Source of the DNA: Syntrophales bacterium
GTDB taxonomy: Bacteria > Desulfobacterota > Syntrophia > Syntrophales > UBA2210
DNA length: 64,000 nt
NCBI GenBank assembly: GCA_023230565.1
Contig: JALNXD010000001.1
Span: forward strand, 186,001-250,000
Direction of reading: 5' to 3'
The notes under the pieces: generated by a model
Seen by the model: the letters and a program-made list of their open reading frames with translations, nothing else
Told to the model about the DNA's origin: nothing
The model's database searches: none
Position numbers and translations under genes: made by a program
Shown: positions 55,008 through 62,846 of the stretch, in pieces
How positions within the stretch are numbered: position 1 is the first letter of the stretch
Layout of the letters: each line of letters opens with the position of its first letter

Positions 55008-55175
55008 GACTGAAAATATCAGTGAATTGTCCCAGTCTTTCTACTGACCCACGTTGGGTAGAATGCGCTCCAATTGGCAGTAATAATTACGCATCCTCTC
55101 GAGCCTGGGACCCTGCGAATGGAGGTCTTTATCATATGAGCATTCTATTCCATCAATACGAATGCAATTCCAGCC
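55008..55175. other. Non-coding region upstream of the dtxR-type promoter
   Basis: Nothing recognisable; no reading frame with protein character and no strong hairpin. Together with the decayed gene it makes a 640-base gap between tRNA-Sec and the DtxR-type gene. Confidence 0.45.
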
Positions 55176-55203
55176 TTGACATTTTGGAGATCTTGTGTAA
55201 GTT
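55176..55203 (+). promoter_or_regulatory. Promoter of the DtxR-type regulator
   Basis: TTGACA at 55176-55181, then 16 bases, then TAAGTT at 55198-55203. The candidate operator at 55213-55230 lies right after the expected start of transcription. Confidence 0.6.
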
Positions 55204-55212
55204 AGGGAAACA

Positions 55213-55230
55213 AAGTTAGATGGATCTAAT
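55213..55230 (+). promoter_or_regulatory. Candidate DtxR-type operator, site 1
   Basis: AAGTTAGATGGATCTAAT contains a perfect 6-2-6 inverted repeat, TTAGAT-GG-ATCTAA (55216-55229). It lies between promoter and start codon of the regulator gene. It matches 15 of 18 bases with site 2 at 55865. The half-site is similar in style to TTAGG-type boxes of this regulator class. Confidence 0.55.
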
Positions 55231-55232
55231 GG

Positions 55233-55769
55233 ATGAGAATTATGGAACCGGCACCTAAAAATATACTCAGCGCAGTTATGGAAGATTACCTTAAAGCAAT
55301 CTTCACGCTTGAAACTTTAAAAAGGTACGTCAGGGTGAGGGATATTGCTGAGAAAATGAAGGTCAGATTGCCAACAGTAACCAGCATGGTAAATAACCTC
55401 GCCGAGCGTAATTTGGTAAAACATGAAAAATACGAGCATGTAGAACTTACAGATCAAGGAAAGCACATTGCCTCTGAAATTCATAAGCGTCATCTGACGG
55501 TACGTAAATTTCTAATAGAAATATTGCGCGTCGACGAAAGAACGGCGGAAAAAGATGCCTGTCAAATGGAGCATGCGGTAAGCCCTCTTACACTTAAACA
55601 GTTGACGAGATTCATGGAAATTTTAGAAAACTGTTCCGACAGGAACAAAGAATGTAAAGGTGTTGCAAAGAATTGCGCGCAAGGATTTGAACCGGATATA
55701 AATTGTTTGGAACAAATGAAAAATTTGAGAGCTGATATGCTTGAAAGCAAGGGAAATTCCCGTAAGTAA
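55233..55769 (+). CDS. DtxR/MntR-family metal-dependent transcriptional regulator with cysteine-rich tail
   Basis: 178 residues. The winged HTH (about 16-80; RDIAEKMKVRLPTVTSMVNN) is followed by the metal-binding dimer domain with KRHLTVRKFL, and DACQMEH (Cys110, Glu113, His114) as probable ligands. After this, where DtxR has an SH3-like domain, a short tail holds four cysteines (134, 141, 148, 158) that could bind zinc or an iron-sulfur cluster. It probably senses iron or manganese. An operator-like palindrome before its own start suggests autoregulation. An ATG at 55242 is an alternative start. Confidence 0.88.
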   Translation: MRIMEPAPKNILSAVMEDYLKAIFTLETLKRYVRVRDIAEKMKVRLPTVTSMVNNLAERNLVKHEKYEHVELTDQGKHIASEIHKRHLTVRKFLIEILRVDERTAEKDACQMEHAVSPLTLKQLTRFMEILENCSDRNKECKGVAKNCAQGFEPDINCLEQMKNLRADMLESKGNSRK

Positions 55770-55834
55770 TACGCATAGTTTGACGGCTTTCAGGCAATGT
55801 TACAAATCATCAACTTTGATAGAAAAATGAAACG

Positions 55835-55859
55835 CTTCGAATCGAAGTTTTATTTTTTT
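55835..55859 (+). terminator. Short terminator after the DtxR-type gene
   Basis: CTTCG (55835-55839) and CGAAG (55843-55847) form a 5-bp stem with a 3-base loop, followed by TTTTATTTTTTT (55848-55859). It separates the regulator from the next gene. Confidence 0.6.
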
Positions 55860-55887
55860 GAAATAAGTTCTATTGATCTAATATTAT
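55858..55887 (+). promoter_or_regulatory. Promoter and operator site 2 upstream of the NifX-ferredoxin gene
   Basis: TTGAAA (55858-55863) and TATTAT (55882-55887) are 18 bases apart. Between them lies AAGTTCTATTGATCTAAT (55865-55882), 15 of 18 identical to site 1. A bound regulator would cover the spacer and block polymerase. The gene is probably controlled by the DtxR-type protein encoded next to it. Confidence 0.5.
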
Positions 55888-55944
55888 AAAGTGAAGCTAA
55901 CAACTAGTTAAAAAAGAAAGCTGCTGAAAAAGGAGAATCGAACA

Positions 55945-56751
55945 ATGCAAATAGCAATAACTGCGACAGGACCTTCCATGGATGATCAGGTAGAAATCCG
56001 GTTTGGAAGGGCACCCTATTTTATATTAGTCGATACGGAAAAAATGGAATTCGATGCGATAAAGAATCCCAATGTAACCGCGGGGGGCGGTGCGGGAATA
56101 CAGTCAGCACAGCTTATGGCAAATAGAGGCGTCCGCTATGTACTGACCGGAAACTGCGGTCCCAACGCTTTCAATGTATTCGGGACCGCAGGCATTCAAG
56201 TTATTTCAGGCGTTTCGGGCATCGTACGCAATGCTGTCGAGAAGTTCAAAACCGGGTCCGTAAAACCGGCAGGCCAGGCCAATGTCGCAAGCCATTTCGG
56301 GATGGGCATGGGCGGCGGCCGTGGGATGGGAACAGGAGTCGGCCGTGGCATGGGCATGGGTGGCGGCCGTGGCATGGGCATGGGCGGCAGAGGCTTTTTC
56401 CGTGGTATGGCAGCCAATCAGGATATAGAGAGAATCGAAAGCGGAAGGGATTTTAATATGCGATCAGGTACTACTTCCGAGGACAGGAAGAGCAATCTTC
56501 TGCAAAAAAAGAGAGATCTCGAACGGCAGTTGCAGGAGTTGGAAACACAGATCGGAACAAGAAGAAGAGGAGTCAAACCGGGTGTTGCCCATGTGGATTC
56601 ATCGGTATGCACGGGATGCGGGCTTTGCGAGGGGATCTGTCCTGCCGGCGCCATCACTGTAAATGAGTATGCCATTATTGACGAAGATATCTGTACGGGC
56701 TGCGGTGCATGCATCAATGAGTGTCCTGTCGAAGCAATTGTATTGCGCTGA
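55945..56751 (+). CDS. NifX/NifB-type cofactor-binding domain fused to Gly-Met-Arg repeat, coiled coil and 2[4Fe-4S] ferredoxin
   Basis: 268 residues. Residues 1-105 match the dinitrogenase iron-molybdenum cofactor family (RFGRAPYFILVD, GNCGPNAFNVF). Residues 119-150 are four 8-residue repeats of the type GMGMGGGR. Residues about 180-207 are a charged coiled coil (KKRDLERQLQELETQI). Residues 215-268 are a ferredoxin with Cys 222, 225, 228, 232 and 250, 253, 256, 260. NifX-like proteins carry metal clusters; the ferredoxin half would supply electrons or cluster precursors. No nitrogenase gene is near, so a more general metal-cluster role (as in orange protein complexes) is likely. AAGGAG precedes the ATG. 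Confidence 0.88.
   Translation: MQIAITATGPSMDDQVEIRFGRAPYFILVDTEKMEFDAIKNPNVTAGGGAGIQSAQLMANRGVRYVLTGNCGPNAFNVFGTAGIQVISGVSGIVRNAVEKFKTGSVKPAGQANVASHFGMGMGGGRGMGTGVGRGMGMGGGRGMGMGGRGFFRGMAANQDIERIESGRDFNMRSGTTSEDRKSNLLQKKRDLERQLQELETQIGTRRRGVKPGVAHVDSSVCTGCGLCEGICPAGAITVNEYAIIDEDICTGCGACINECPVEAIVLR
56299..56394 (+). repeat. Four tandem 24-bp repeats inside the NifX-ferredoxin gene
   Basis: Units start at 56299, 56323, 56347 and 56371. Units 1 and 3 code GMGMGGGR, unit 2 GMGTGVGR and unit 4 GMGMGGRG. The coding repeat is in frame, so unit loss or gain would only change the linker length. Confidence 0.85.
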
Positions 56752-56770
56752 TTCGAAAGGTAATTTGTGG

Positions 56771-57637
56771 ATGAAAATCGCGTTAGATTGTTACCCATGT
56801 TTCCTCAGGCAGGCCTTGGAGGCAAGCAGAATAGCCGGCGCGGACGAAAAGGCGCAAAAGAAGGTCCTGCATTCGCTCATGCTCCTCCTCAGTGATTTTT
56901 CAGATGAGATGACCCCGCCGCAGATCGGAAGACTCGTACATCGGACAGTCAGAGAAGTTACCTGCAATGCCGATCCATATTCAGAAATAAAAAAAATTCA
57001 CAATCAGCAGGTTCTTGAAATGGAGGCTCATCTTACCAGACTCGTACATGAAGCATCCCTGCCGCTCGTTCATGCACTGAAGCTGGCCGGAACGGGGAAT
57101 CTCATCGATATGGGGCCGGAACGCAGGTGGCATGAAATTGCAGAGATATTTTACAATATAGACAGTAATTCTAAGGTCTTCGATTATCTTTTATTCGAAA
57201 GGAGACTCAATGTTGCTAAAACTCTTCTGTACATAGGTGATAATGCCGGGGAAATCGTGCTGGATAAAATACTGATTGGCCTGCTCATTCAAAAAAGAGG
57301 GCTTGACATCACTTATGCAGTGAGAGGTGAACCGGTAATTAATGATGCCACTCTTGAAGATGCCCGGTCGACAGGGCTGACCGATATTGTACCGGTCATC
57401 GAAAGCGGTTCTGACATTCCCGGCATCGATCTGACATCATGCTCCGACGAGTTCCTGGATCATTACCGGCACGCTGATATGATTCTTGCAAAGGGTCAGG
57501 GAAATTATGAATCACTGAGCGATAGAAATGAGAATATTTTTTTTCTGCTTCGCGCCAAATGCTCCCTTATAGCCGGGCGCATCGGCTGTGATATCGGTGA
57601 TCTGGTGCTAAAGAGAACCATGCAAAAAGGTTTTTAA
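56771..57637 (+). CDS. DUF89 family protein (ARMT1-like metal-dependent phosphatase fold)
   Basis: 288 residues. MKIALDCYPCFLRQAL at the start with its CxxC, YIGDNAGEIVLDKIL near residues 155-169 (Asp and Asn metal ligands) and ILAKGQGNYE near 240 are the DUF89 blocks. Characterised members remove phosphate from damaged sugar phosphates or cofactors. The start is 19 bases after the NifX-ferredoxin stop, so they are one transcript. An in-frame start at 56663 lies inside that gene and is not used. Confidence 0.85.
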   Translation: MKIALDCYPCFLRQALEASRIAGADEKAQKKVLHSLMLLLSDFSDEMTPPQIGRLVHRTVREVTCNADPYSEIKKIHNQQVLEMEAHLTRLVHEASLPLVHALKLAGTGNLIDMGPERRWHEIAEIFYNIDSNSKVFDYLLFERRLNVAKTLLYIGDNAGEIVLDKILIGLLIQKRGLDITYAVRGEPVINDATLEDARSTGLTDIVPVIESGSDIPGIDLTSCSDEFLDHYRHADMILAKGQGNYESLSDRNENIFFLLRAKCSLIAGRIGCDIGDLVLKRTMQKGF

Positions 57638-57664
57638 AATAAAAGAAGATGGGCTTTTTAAAAA

Positions 57665-57765
57665 TTGCAGGAGGCGAAATCCCGGAAGCAAGGTCTGTAA
57701 ATTTTAAGATTAAGATTTGCTGAAGGCGCCTTTCAACGGCAAGGAAACTGAAGCGCCCCCGGACA
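57665..57765 (+). promoter_or_regulatory. Candidate structured leader RNA upstream of radical SAM gene
   Basis: Two helices compete for the same strand. GGAGGCG (57670-57676) can pair with CGCCCCC (57754-57760) except for one mismatch. Alternatively GGCGC (57725-57729) pairs with GCGCC (57753-57757), extended by TTCA/TGAA, around a loop ACGGCAAGGAAAC. An AT hairpin sits between them (57699-57718). The GGCAAGGAAACTG stretch reminds me of molybdenum-cofactor leader RNAs, from memory only. It could also be a non-functional gap. Confidence 0.35.
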
Positions 57766-57815
57766 AAAATTTTGAGGAATAAAAAAGAATAAAAAAGAAG
57801 AGGAAGATTGAATTG

Positions 57816-58736
57816 ATGAGTTACACATTCGGACCCGTCCCGTCACGACGTTTAGGGAGGTCGCTGGGAGTCGATCTCGTTCCCTTTAAGACATGCACTT
57901 TTGATTGCATTTATTGCCAGCTGGGGAAAACTACGGACAAAAGAATGGATCGTAAAACATTCTTCGCTCCCAGGGATATAATTAAAGATGTGCTGAGACG
58001 CTTGAAGGAAATCCCGCGCCCTGATTACATAACCCTTTCAGGATCGGGTGAACCCACTCTGTACAGCCCTATTGAAGAAATCATATCAGGCATTAAAAAA
58101 ACAACAGATATTCCCGTAGTCCTTCTGACTAACGGATCGCTGTTTTGGATCGATGAAATACGGGCGGCCGTGAAGGAAGCCGATCTTATTATTCCATCGC
58201 TCGATGCCGGTGATAAAAACATCTTCGCCTATGTCAACCGGCCTCATTCAGGCATTTCATTTGAAAAAACAGTAGAGGGATTATGCCGTCTTCGGGAAAC
58301 CTATAAAAATCCAATATGGCTTGAGGTATTCCTGATCGGCGGTGTAACGGATATCCGGGGGGAAATACTCAAGATCAAAAAGTGGGCTGACTGTATTGCA
58401 CCTGATCGCATACAACTCAATACTGCAGTTAGAATTCCCGCAGAGGGATTTGTGGATATGGTCGGTAAGGAAAAAATGGAAGAACTCAGAAGTCTTTTTG
58501 GTAAAAAATGTGAAGTCATCGCCGATTATTCGAAAGTTCACAGTGTGGGTGAATTCCGCCGTACACAGGAGGATGTTCTTGATCTTCTGAAAAGACGGCC
58601 CTGCTCTGTCGATGACATATCGGACGGATTGAATCTGCACCGCAATGAAACGGCTAAATATGTGCAGGAATTGATGGATCGACATCTGATTAAAAGAGAA
58701 ATGCGGGGCAACAGGGTCCTGTTTTTCGCACATTAA
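57816..58736 (+). CDS. Radical SAM protein with C-terminal winged helix
   Basis: 306 residues. FGPVPSRRLGRSLGVDLVP opens the protein; the cluster motif CTFDCIYCQLG lies near residues 27-37, then SGSGEPTLY and LLTNGSLF of the barrel. From about residue 250, VLDLLKRRPCSVDDISDGLN is a small winged helix that could bind nucleic acid or another protein. The opening motif is that of the family sometimes linked to wyosine-like or metallo-enzyme activating proteins; function unproven. ATG 57816 is chosen over TTG 57813; AGAGGAAG lies upstream. Confidence 0.85.
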   Translation: MSYTFGPVPSRRLGRSLGVDLVPFKTCTFDCIYCQLGKTTDKRMDRKTFFAPRDIIKDVLRRLKEIPRPDYITLSGSGEPTLYSPIEEIISGIKKTTDIPVVLLTNGSLFWIDEIRAAVKEADLIIPSLDAGDKNIFAYVNRPHSGISFEKTVEGLCRLRETYKNPIWLEVFLIGGVTDIRGEILKIKKWADCIAPDRIQLNTAVRIPAEGFVDMVGKEKMEELRSLFGKKCEVIADYSKVHSVGEFRRTQEDVLDLLKRRPCSVDDISDGLNLHRNETAKYVQELMDRHLIKREMRGNRVLFFAH

Positions 58737-58790
58737 GAAAATCACCCGATTTGAGGGAGTTGAAAGAAGGTATTAAAAAAGAGGTGAAAC

Positions 58791-59153
58791 ATGCCCTGGA
58801 TCAATGACGAATTATGCAATGGATGCGGTATCTGTGTTGAACAATGTCCGGTTGATACCATTGCCATAAGTGATTACGTTGCCGAAATAGATATGACTAA
58901 ATGCATTCGCTGCGGAACCTGTCATGAAATATGTCCTGTTGATGCTGTGTGTCATGACAAAAAAAGGATTCCCTGCGAAGTTACAGTGAATGTGGAAAAA
59001 ACAAAAGCGAATATGGAGGCATGCGCAAAATATCTTGGGAATTCTCAGGAACGGCAGAAATGTCTTGTGAGATGGATTACACATTATGAAAACATTATAA
59101 CAATAGCTGAAAAGACGCTTAACGAACTCCGAAATCTTAAAACTCTTCAGTAG
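58791..59153 (+). CDS. 2[4Fe-4S] ferredoxin with C-terminal helical extension
   Basis: 120 residues. Two cluster motifs, CNGCGICVEQCP (near residues 9-20) and CIRCGTCHEICP (near 38-49), are followed by a 65-residue helical tail containing three more cysteines. It is 54 bases after the radical SAM gene and probably its electron donor. GAGGTG precedes the ATG. Confidence 0.88.
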   Translation: MPWINDELCNGCGICVEQCPVDTIAISDYVAEIDMTKCIRCGTCHEICPVDAVCHDKKRIPCEVTVNVEKTKANMEACAKYLGNSQERQKCLVRWITHYENIITIAEKTLNELRNLKTLQ

Positions 59154-59165
59154 ATTCAGTCCCCC

Positions 59166-59201
59166 GGGGAAGGCTTACAAAATTTTTGTAAAGCCTTCCC
59201 C
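59166..59201 (+). terminator. Long GC-capped hairpin after the ferredoxin gene
   Basis: GGGGAAGGCTTACAAAA (59166-59182) pairs with TTTTGTAAAGCCTTCCCC (59184-59201) with one bulged base. There is no following T run, so it may be a processing or stability element as well as a terminator. Confidence 0.6.
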
Positions 59202-59349
59202 CCATTTCATCCAAACCGGTCGAAAATTCATTTGTATTGTCAGACACGTATATTCGTTCTTTTGTATATTCTGCATTTGTGATATAGAGGCGATAATGAC
59301 GACTCAGTATTTCTGGGGAATGAAGATTTGTTTTCAGCGAGGAATTCAT

Positions 59350-61083
59350 ATGAGCTGCGGCACTGAAGTTCGATTACACGGAATATCGATATGCCCCGGA
59401 ATCGGAATCGGTCATGTTCATTTAGTTGATCATGTAATCCATCTTCATAAAGTAAGAATAGAACCCTCTCAAGTACCAGAAGAACAGGCACGTTATATGC
59501 GCGCTGTTGAAACGATGCAAAATACATTACAAGACCATGTTTCGTTAGTCCACGAGAGTTCTCTGCTGTCGACTAAGGCTATTCTGGATGTCCATAACGC
59601 AATACTTGCCGATGAATCGTTGCATAATAGAGTGCGCAGCAGGATTGCCAGTCAAAAGAAAAATGCGGAATGGTGCCTTGAGGAGGAGGGGTTCAGGCTG
59701 TTTGCCGAATTTGATGCGATGAAAAACCCCTATTTCCGTGCGCGTGGAGAAGATATCCGGGACATGGTAAACGATATTCTTTCGATTTTAACATCGGCAC
59801 AAATAAGTGAATCATTTGAAGTAGCCGCAACTGAAAGTAAGAAGGTGCTTGCCTCTCGGCACTTATATCCTTCATCAGTGATACGCGCGTATAGAACACA
59901 CGCAGCCGGATTTACGAGCGAGAGTGATGCTTTGACTTCTCATGCGGCTATTCTTTTGAAGGGGTTGGGAATTCCATCGGTAGGCGGCGTTCATGACTTA
60001 CATGCATCCATATTTGAAGGTGATGAAATTATTGTCGATGGAATAAACGGCTGCGTAATTGTTCGCCCATGCCTTGAAACCCACGTTTTTTATCAAGAAT
60101 TTACAAGAGATGCCGAAGTGTTTGAAACAATTCCGTTGCCGGAGCACTGTGTAACGAAAGACGGCACAGAAATTTCATTGAAGGCAAATATTGAAAATCC
60201 TCATCAGGTTTCTTTGATGCTCAGTCAGGGGTTGGAAGGAATAGGCCTCTTTCGCACCGAGTTTCTTTTATATGCAAGCGGCGGTGTGCCGAATGAAGAA
60301 GTTCAATATCAAGTATATAGCGATCTTGTTAACAAAGCCCATGGCAGACCAGTCATAATTCGAACATTTGATGTAGGTGCCGATAAAAAGATTCTTTCTC
60401 AGGAATGCACAGGAGACAATCCGTCATTGGGAGTTCGGGGCATTCGACGGCATTTGCTGGGCCAGACAGAGGAATTGAGGCTTCAACTGCGTGCGATAGT
60501 CCGAGCCAGCGCCCACGGGAATGTAGGGGTATTAATTCCGATGGTTACCACAATCGATGATGTTCTGGAAGTAAAGAGACATTTTCTTTCCATACAAGCG
60601 GAATTGCGGAAGAGCGGTGTTGCTTTTTCAGAAAATGTCGCGTTCGGAGCAATGATTGAAACGCCTGCAGCAGCTGTCTCGTTAAAAGACATTTTACAAG
60701 AAGTTGATTTCGTGAGCATAGGCACCAATGATCTGCTTCAGTATTTTATGGCTGCCGACCGCGACAACGAACAAGTTATCCACTATCAGAATGTGAAAGA
60801 TCCGGCTTTTTTGTGGTTGATGACATTTATAATCCAGCAGGCAAAAAAAGTGAATCGTGAATCCGATGTAACGATATGCGGGGAAATTGCTTCACAGGCA
60901 GAAGCAATTCCACTCCTCCTTCAAATTGGATACAGATCCTTCAGCGTTTCACCTGTTTCTGCATCAGGTTTCCGTAAAATCTGCAGTCACATCGATTTGA
61001 GCTCAACGAATGATGCAGAAGACGCAGGAAGTATCAATAAAACAGTTTGCAGCTCAAATACCAAAAAGGAGAAAGTTACATGA
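59350..61083 (+). CDS. ptsI: Phosphoenolpyruvate-protein phosphotransferase (PTS enzyme I)
   Basis: 577 residues, the EI length. The N-terminal domain has the phosphoryl-accepting His198 in ALTSHAAILLKGLGIPSV; the usual Gly-Gly-Arg before it is replaced by ESDA. The PEP domain has GLFRTEFLLY, RTFDVGADK and the catalytic Cys510 in TICGEIASQ. It should phosphorylate an HPr-like protein, but no HPr or EII gene is in the window. GAGGAATTC precedes ATG 59350; an in-frame start at 59296 is rejected. It overlaps the next gene by four bases (ATGA). Confidence 0.9.
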   Translation: MSCGTEVRLHGISICPGIGIGHVHLVDHVIHLHKVRIEPSQVPEEQARYMRAVETMQNTLQDHVSLVHESSLLSTKAILDVHNAILADESLHNRVRSRIASQKKNAEWCLEEEGFRLFAEFDAMKNPYFRARGEDIRDMVNDILSILTSAQISESFEVAATESKKVLASRHLYPSSVIRAYRTHAAGFTSESDALTSHAAILLKGLGIPSVGGVHDLHASIFEGDEIIVDGINGCVIVRPCLETHVFYQEFTRDAEVFETIPLPEHCVTKDGTEISLKANIENPHQVSLMLSQGLEGIGLFRTEFLLYASGGVPNEEVQYQVYSDLVNKAHGRPVIIRTFDVGADKKILSQECTGDNPSLGVRGIRRHLLGQTEELRLQLRAIVRASAHGNVGVLIPMVTTIDDVLEVKRHFLSIQAELRKSGVAFSENVAFGAMIETPAAAVSLKDILQEVDFVSIGTNDLLQYFMAADRDNEQVIHYQNVKDPAFLWLMTFIIQQAKKVNRESDVTICGEIASQAEAIPLLLQIGYRSFSVSPVSASGFRKICSHIDLSSTNDAEDAGSINKTVCSSNTKKEKVT

Positions 61084-62429
61084 AGAAAGCAGATGTCGTG
61101 GTCTTAGGCGGGTTATCAGGCATTACAGCGGGAATTAGCTGCAGGAGACACTATCCGGACAAAAAGATAATTCTCATCAGAAAAGAAGGAACAGTGCTTA
61201 TCCCGTGCGGGATACCTTACATTTACGGCACGGTGGGCGGCCCTGAAAACAATGTGATTCCCGATGGGCTTCTGGAAAGCAACGGCATAGAACTGATCAG
61301 AGGCGAGGCCATCGAAGTAGATCGTGAAAAAAAGACAGTTGTCATGAAAGGCGGTGAAATTATCGGATACGAAAAACTCGTTTTTGCGACCGGTTCAGTG
61401 CCGCTCGTTCCGCCGATCCCGGGAATCGATAAAGAGAACGTATATCCTGTCAAAAAAGAATTCGAATATTTATCGGAAGTTCACAGCCATATGAACATGG
61501 TAAAAGATCTTGTAATTATAGGAGGGGGCTTTATCGGGATGGAATTTGCCGATGAATGCAGGAAGGGCAGGAATATAAACGTTACTGTAGTCGAGGCCAT
61601 GCCTCATTGCCTGCAAGCGGCAATGGATAATGAATATTGCGAAGAGGCGCAGGCGAAACTTGAAGAAACGGGAGTAGGCATTCTGGTCAATCAGACGGTA
61701 GAAGCCATTCTGGGTAAAAAAAAGGTAACGGGGGTAAAATTGTCAAGCGGCAAGGAACTCAAGGCAGACATGATAATTCTCGGAATCGGCGCCCTGCCTA
61801 ACACAGATCTTGCGAAAAAGGCGGGCCTGGAGCTCGGATTCAGGAATACCATAAAGGTGGACCGATACATGCAAACATATACTGATCCAGATATTTTTGC
61901 CTGCGGCGATTGCGCGGAAAAGCAATCATTTTTTGACGGAAGGCCGACAGGAGTCATGCTTGCATCGATTGCCACTTCGGAGGCACGGATTGCGGGAGCG
62001 AACCTTTTTTCTCCCACTCACCAGAATTGCGGCGCCATCAGCGTCTTTTCCACAGTTATCAATGGAAGGGCTTTTGGAGTGGCGGGCCTCACCGAAAGAT
62101 GTGCAAACCAGATGCGTGCGAAAATTGTCATCGGCACGGCGGAGGCCCCGGATACACATCCCGGAGGTATGCCCAATTCCTGCCACACAAAGGTGAAACT
62201 TATATTCGCCAAAGATACGGGAGTGATTATGGGCGGTTCCATATGCGGGGGCAAACCGGTGGGGGAAATGACAAACGTGCTGAGCGCCTGTATAATGCAT
62301 CGAATGACGGCGGACGATATCGTAAAATTTCAGATGGGCACCCACCCTGCGCTTACTTCGTCGCCGATTATGTACCCGATCGTGAATGCGGCATGCAAGG
62401 CAGTCATTCCGCTAAAAGCATCTGCATAA
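61080..62429 (+). CDS. FAD-dependent pyridine nucleotide-disulfide oxidoreductase (CoA-disulfide reductase/NADH oxidase type)
   Basis: 449 residues. FAD site VVVLGGLSGITAG, active-site Cys43 in IPCGIPYIYG, NAD site VIIGGGFIGMEFAD near residue 150, and FACGDCAEKQ near 280 for the second FAD contact. A single redox-active cysteine is typical of CoA-disulfide reductase, NADH oxidase and NADH peroxidase. The first glycine motif is GGLSG rather than GGGxxG. It is coupled to ptsI by the ATGA overlap. It may reduce thiol or persulfide compounds; an ArsR regulator and a thioredoxin follow. Confidence 0.85.
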   Translation: MKKADVVVLGGLSGITAGISCRRHYPDKKIILIRKEGTVLIPCGIPYIYGTVGGPENNVIPDGLLESNGIELIRGEAIEVDREKKTVVMKGGEIIGYEKLVFATGSVPLVPPIPGIDKENVYPVKKEFEYLSEVHSHMNMVKDLVIIGGGFIGMEFADECRKGRNINVTVVEAMPHCLQAAMDNEYCEEAQAKLEETGVGILVNQTVEAILGKKKVTGVKLSSGKELKADMIILGIGALPNTDLAKKAGLELGFRNTIKVDRYMQTYTDPDIFACGDCAEKQSFFDGRPTGVMLASIATSEARIAGANLFSPTHQNCGAISVFSTVINGRAFGVAGLTERCANQMRAKIVIGTAEAPDTHPGGMPNSCHTKVKLIFAKDTGVIMGGSICGGKPVGEMTNVLSACIMHRMTADDIVKFQMGTHPALTSSPIMYPIVNAACKAVIPLKASA

Positions 62430-62489
62430 GTCGCAATAATTCAGACTGTATTTTCAAACTGACATGCGTAAAGAGGAAAATGTATAAAA

Positions 62490-62786
62490 ATGAAATCTTC
62501 AGATCATTATAAAAGTGTTGATTACGATAAAATGTCCGATTTTTTTAAAGCTGCCGGCAATCCCACACGGCTGAAAATACTGATGGAGCTTGTCAAAAGT
62601 GAAAAGTGCGTGAAAGAAGTTGAAAAATTCACGGGAACACGGCAGGTAAACATTTCTCAGCATCTGGCAGTTCTGAAGCGCTGCGGCATCATCGACTGCC
62701 GGAAGGATGGAAACCTGCGATGTTATTTTTTAAAAGAGCCTGAAATAATCAAGGATATTCTGAATCTGGCTGCAAAAAGAAAATAA
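62490..62786 (+). CDS. ArsR-family winged-helix regulator
   Basis: 98 residues. HTH in NISQHLAVLKRCGIIDCRKD and the family opener AAGNPTRLKILMELV. The metal-sensing box ELCVCDL is replaced by EKCVKEV with one cysteine; three more (RCGIIDC, LRCYF) lie in the wing. It may sense thiol state or metal. It is downstream of the oxidoreductase by 60 bases and probably regulates this group. Confidence 0.88.
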   Translation: MKSSDHYKSVDYDKMSDFFKAAGNPTRLKILMELVKSEKCVKEVEKFTGTRQVNISQHLAVLKRCGIIDCRKDGNLRCYFLKEPEIIKDILNLAAKRK

Positions 62787-62846
62787 ATGCGGTCTATATT
62801 CACGAGGCTATTTTGGAAGTCAAAAAAAAGGAAGGGGAATAGAGCG

